IMG/VR virus record: IMGVR_UViG_3300021961_000587
Coordinates: 1 to 25,086 of that record
Reading direction: 5' to 3' (one strand)
Origin: a virus
DNA length: 25,086 nt
Positions 21,799 to 25,086 of this stretch are shown in pieces (position 1 is the stretch's first letter; every line of letters begins with the position of its first letter). The notes beneath the pieces were generated by a model. The model saw only the letters and a list, made by a program, of their open reading frames with translations, ran no database searches and had not been told where the DNA came from. Both the position numbers and the translations under genes were made by a program.

Positions 21799-24290
21799 GA
21801 TTTTATACTAATGTTCAATTGATTGGAAATCAGTTTTTGGTTCGTGGAGTAGAAAATGGTAAAAGATTTGAAACGAGAGATGAGTTTTTCCCAACTCTTT
21901 ATGTAAAAACTAAAAAAGATTCTAAGTATAGGACATTAAGTGGAGATGCAGTAGAACCAATCAATCCGGGTACAGTTAAGGATTGTCGTGAGTTCTATAA
22001 AAAATATGATGAGATTGATGGATTTGAGATCTATGGAAATGATCGCTATATCTATCAATATATTTCGGAAAAATATTCGGAAGATGAAATCAAGTTTGAC
22101 ATTAGTAAAATCAAACTTGTAACTTTGGATATTGAGGTTGCATCAGAGCAAGGATTCCCTGATGTAGAATCTTGCTCTGAAGAAATTCTTGCAATTACAA
22201 TTCAGGACTATACAACTAAAGAAATTATTACTTGGGGAGTTAAACCATTTAATAATAAACAGAGTAATGTAACTTATCATTACTGCCCAAGTGAATATGA
22301 ACTTCTTAATCACTTTATTAACTATTGGATGGTTGATGTTCCTGATGTGGTGACTGGTTGGAATATTCAGTTGTATGATATTCCTTATATCTGCAAAAGA
22401 TTAAACCGTGTTCTTGGTGAGAAACTAATGAAGCGTTTCTCTAACTGGGGACTCGTTACAGAAGGTGAAGTGTTCATTAATGGGCGTAAACACACCACAT
22501 TTGATGTGGGTGGAATGACTCAACTCGATTATCTTGATCTTTATAAGAAGTTTACTTATAAGGCGCAGGAATCATATCGTCTTGATTACATTGCTGAAGT
22601 AGAACTTGGTTCTAAAAAACTAGATCACTCCGAGTTTGATACCTTTAAGGATTTTTACACTCAAGGTTGGCAGAAGTTTATTGAGTACAACATCGTTGAC
22701 GTAGAACTTGTTGACCGTTTGGAAGACAAAATGAAGTTAATTGAACTTGCTTTGACGATGGCATATGACGCCAAAGTAAATTATGCCGATGTGTTTTATC
22801 AAGTTCGTATGTGGGACAATATTATCTACAATTATCTTAAGAAGAGGAATATTGTTATTCCACCAAGAAACAAATCACAAAAGAATGAAAAGTACGCTGG
22901 TGCTTATGTAAAGGAACCTATTCCTGGTAAGTATGATTGGGTTGTAAACTTTGACCTTAACTCATTGTATCCACACTTGATTATGCAATACAACATCTCA
23001 CCAGAAACTCTGGTGGATGAAAAACATCCTACTGTATCTGTTGATAAAATTTTGAATCAGCAGATTAGTTTTGAGATGTATAAAGATTACGCTGTATGTG
23101 CAAATGGTGCAATGTTCCGCAAAGATGTTCGTGGATTTCTTCCTGAACTAATGGAAAAGATGTATCAAGATCGGGTAATCTTCAAAAAGAAGATGATTGA
23201 AGCAAAAAAACAATATGAGAAAACCAAGAATAAAGAACTTGTAAAAGAGATTGCTCGTTGCAATAATATTCAGATGGCAAAGAAAATTTCTCTTAACTCT
23301 GCTTATGGTGCTATTGGAAATCAATATTTTCGTTACTATAAACTTGAAAATGCAGAGGCTATTACTCTTAGTGGACAAGTATCTATTCGCTGGATCGAAG
23401 GTAAAATGAATTCTTATATGAATAAGGTTCTTAAGACTACGGATGTTGATTATGTTATTGCTTCAGATACTGATTCCATTTATCTTAATATGGGCCCTTT
23501 GGTTGATACTGTATACAAAGGAAGAGAAAAAACTACTGAAGGCATTGTTTCGTTCCTTGATAAGGTCGCTTCGATGGAACTTGAAAAATATATTGAAAGT
23601 TCTTACCAAGAATTGGCAACGTATGTAAATGCATATGACCAAAAGATGCAGATGAAACGAGAAAACATCGCTGACCGTGGAATCTGGACTGCAAAGAAGC
23701 GTTACATTTTGAATGTCTGGGATAGTGAAGGTGTTCGATACGAGGAACCTAAACTTAAGATGATGGGTATTGAAGCAGTTAAATCTTCTACTCCCGCACC
23801 TTGCCGTAAGATGATTAAGGATGCACTTAAGATGATGATGAGTGGAACTGAGGATGAAGTGATTGAATTTATTGATAAATGTCGCCGTGAATTCAGGACA
23901 CTTCCACCAGAATCTATCTCTTTTCCAAGGTCAGCTTCTGATGTAATTAAGTATCAATCATCTTCTGATATTTACATCAAGGGAACTCCAATTCACGTTC
24001 GTGGAGCACTGTTGTTTAATCATTATATTAAGCAAAATAAGTTGACTAACAAATATTCTCTCATTCAAAATGGAGAAAAAATTAAGTTTATCTATTTGAA
24101 AAAACCAAATAATATTCATGAGAATATCATTTCTTTTATTCAAGAATTTCCAAAAGAACTTAATCTTGACAAATACATAGACTATGACCTACAATTTGAA
24201 AAAGCATTTCTAGAACCACTCAAGATTATTCTTGATGCAATTGGGTGGAACGTAGAAAAAACTGTAAACCTTGAATCATTTTTCTCTTGA
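21795..24290 (+). CDS. 43: Replicative DNA polymerase gp43
   Basis: A family B polymerase with 3'-5' exonuclease, 831 residues (T4: 898). Exonuclease motif I, TLDIEVAS, carries D112 and E114. The polymerase motifs are A FDLNSLYP (D387), [11 protein letters not shown] (K496 to G505) and C ASDTDSIY (D558, D560). All catalytic acids are present, and there is no intein or homing endonuclease split. The C-terminus, ending [10 protein letters not shown], keeps the hydrophobic clamp-binding type of tail seen in T4 (..LFDMFDF) in weak form. It starts by ATGA overlap and its stop overlaps uvsX by one base. Confidence 0.97.
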   Translation: MRFYTNVQLIGNQFLVRGVENGKRFETRDEFFPTLYVKTKKDSKYRTLSGDAVEPINPGTVKDCREFYKKYDEIDGFEIYGNDRYIYQYISEKYSEDEIKFDISKIKLVTLDIEVASEQGFPDVESCSEEILAITIQDYTTKEIITWGVKPFNNKQSNVTYHYCPSEYELLNHFINYWMVDVPDVVTGWNIQLYDIPYICKRLNRVLGEKLMKRFSNWGLVTEGEVFINGRKHTTFDVGGMTQLDYLDLYKKFTYKAQESYRLDYIAEVELGSKKLDHSEFDTFKDFYTQGWQKFIEYNIVDVELVDRLEDKMKLIELALTMAYDAKVNYADVFYQVRMWDNIIYNYLKKRNIVIPPRNKSQKNEKYAGAYVKEPIPGKYDWVVNFDLNSLYPHLIMQYNISPETLVDEKHPTVSVDKILNQQISFEMYKDYAVCANGAMFRKDVRGFLPELMEKMYQDRVIFKKKMIEAKKQYEKTKNKELVKEIARCNNIQMAKKISLNSAYGAIGNQYFRYYKLENAEAITLSGQVSIRWIEGKMNSYMNKVLKTTDVDYVIASDTDSIYLNMGPLVDTVYKGREKTTEGIVSFLDKVASMELEKYIESSYQELATYVNAYDQKMQMKRENIADRGIWTAKKRYILNVWDSEGVRYEEPKLKMMGIEAVKSSTPAPCRKMIKDALKMMMSGTEDEVIEFIDKCRREFRTLPPESISFPRSASDVIKYQSSSDIYIKGTPIHVRGALLFNHYIKQNKLTNKYSLIQNGEKIKFIYLKKPNNIHENIISFIQEFPKELNLDKYIDYDLQFEKAFLEPLKIILDAIGWNVEKTVNLESFFS

Positions 24291-25086
24291 TGGACTTTTT
24301 AAAAGATATTGTAAAAGAAATTGGTGGCGAGTACACACAACTCGCCTCAGATATTGATGAGACTGAAAAGTATGTTGACACAGGTTCGTACATTTTTAAT
24401 GCACTGGTTTCAGGTAGCATATTTGGTGGTGTATCTGGGAACAAGATTACTGCTATTGCTGGAGAGTCTAGTACTGGAAAAACTTTCTTCTCGCTCGCCG
24501 TTGTTAAGAATTTTCTTGATACCAATCCCGATGGTTATTGCCTCTACTTTGATACTGAGGCTGCTATTACTAAATCACTTGTAGAATCCCGTGGAATTGA
24601 TACTTCTCGCCTTGTGGTTGTTAATGTTGTTACTATCGAAGAGTTTCGTGGAAAGGCGCTCAAAGCGGTAGACCTTTACTTAAAAAAACCTGTAGAAGAA
24701 CGCAAACCCTGTATGTTTGTGCTAGACTCTTTAGGAATGCTTTCTACCGAAAAAGAAATCACCGATGCACTGAACGATAAGCAAGTTCGTGATATGACCA
24801 AATCACAACTTGTGAAAGGAGCATTTAGAATGCTTACGCTCAAACTTGGTCAAGCAAACATCCCAATGATAGTTACTAATCACACTTATGACGTTATCGG
24901 AGCTTACGTACCAACTAAGGAAATGGGTGGAGGCAGCGGACTTAAGTACGCAGCAAGTTCGATCATTTATCTCAGCAAAAAGAAAGAAAAGGATGGAACG
25001 GAAGTGGTCGGAAATATTATCAAGGCTAAGACTGCTAAATCGCGTTTGAGTAAGGAGAACAAAGATGTTGAAGTCCGTCTGTATTA
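24290..25086 (+). CDS. uvsX: UvsX recombinase (partial, runs off the window)
   Basis: A RecA/RadA-type strand-exchange protein. The first 265 codons are present and the frame is open to the window end. From ATG 24290 (TGATG overlap with gene 43) it begins [20 protein letters not shown]. Walker A GESSTGKT is at 58-65 (more RecA-like than the T4 GPSKSFKS), Walker B-like [11 protein letters not shown] follows, and [32 protein letters not shown] matches the T4 NHTYETQEM...MGGGTGPMYSADTVFII region, including the DNA-binding loop. The C-terminal third is missing here only because the window ends. Confidence 0.96.
   Translation, partial: MDFLKDIVKEIGGEYTQLASDIDETEKYVDTGSYIFNALVSGSIFGGVSGNKITAIAGESSTGKTFFSLAVVKNFLDTNPDGYCLYFDTEAAITKSLVESRGIDTSRLVVVNVVTIEEFRGKALKAVDLYLKKPVEERKPCMFVLDSLGMLSTEKEITDALNDKQVRDMTKSQLVKGAFRMLTLKLGQANIPMIVTNHTYDVIGAYVPTKEMGGGSGLKYAASSIIYLSKKKEKDGTEVVGNIIKAKTAKSRLSKENKDVEVRLY

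Noticed and set aside
1-25086. tRNA genes, CRISPR arrays, insertion sequences, inteins or introns
   Set aside because: No cloverleaf-like element, regularly spaced repeat or transposase frame was noticed, and the polymerase, recombinase and helicase frames are uninterrupted.

Overview
The window is a contiguous piece of a T4-like myovirus that infects marine picocyanobacteria (a cyanomyovirus of Synechococcus or Prochlorococcus). The T4 core genes are recognisable from their translations: capsid genes 22 and 23, tail gene 3 (tentative), uvsY, uvsW, the late sigma factor 55, 47 and 46, 45, 44, 62, regA, 43 and the start of uvsX. The cyanobacterial setting comes from genes typical of cyanophages: a cobS-like MoxR ATPase with a CobT-like partner, a DUF3110-like gene of cyanobacterial type, hsp20, and a DUF3310-like gene. 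All genes lie on the + strand. Most are packed with ATGA, TAATG or TGATG overlaps, so translational coupling is likely. No stretch of more than 300 bases lacks a gene; the largest gaps (9766-9950 and 20663-20821) hold terminators, promoters and one small ORF.

Layout. 1-2711: late capsid genes 22 and 23, with a TATAAATA late promoter in front of 22 and a terminator after 23. 2759-3266: a GIY-YIG homing endonuclease with its own late promoter. 3282-6149: gene 3, uvsY, uvsW and an Sm-like small protein. 6201-9765: a strong sigma70-type promoter, then 55, 47, a DUF3110-like gene and 46. 9780-10571: a small basic ORF that ends inside a terminator, then a late gene of unknown function behind two TATAAATA boxes. 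10633-11416: a second GIY-YIG endonuclease with duplicated DNA-binding modules. 11474-15000: a CobT-like metallopeptidase/VWA protein, a 61-residue protein and a CobS-like AAA+ ATPase. 15057-20662: a DUF3310-like gene and the sliding-clamp and clamp-loader cluster (45, 44, 62, regA), interrupted by four non-T4 genes: a DKH-motif protein, a GDP-mannose hydrolase-like Nudix protein, a DruA/DUF4338-like protein and a 2OG-Fe(II) oxygenase. 20822-25086: Hsp20, a Gly/Asp-rich small protein, a second Sm-like protein, DNA polymerase and uvsX, which runs off the end.

How the genes work together. The 55-47-46 and 45-44-62-regA-43-uvsX blocks form the replication, recombination and late-transcription machinery. 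Gp45 is both the polymerase clamp and, in T4, the activator of gp55-dependent late transcription, and the TATAAATA boxes seen here are the expected targets of gp55. UvsW, UvsY, UvsX and gp46/47 form the recombination-dependent replication set.

The least explained features are: the two apparently paralogous Sm-like proteins, downstream of uvsW and upstream of polymerase; the DruA-like protein separating the two clamp-loader subunits; the CobS/CobT-like pair whose CobT-like member carries an HExxH peptidase motif; a hairpin that encloses the uvsW start codon; and the repeated fusion of terminators with promoters at transcription-unit boundaries.
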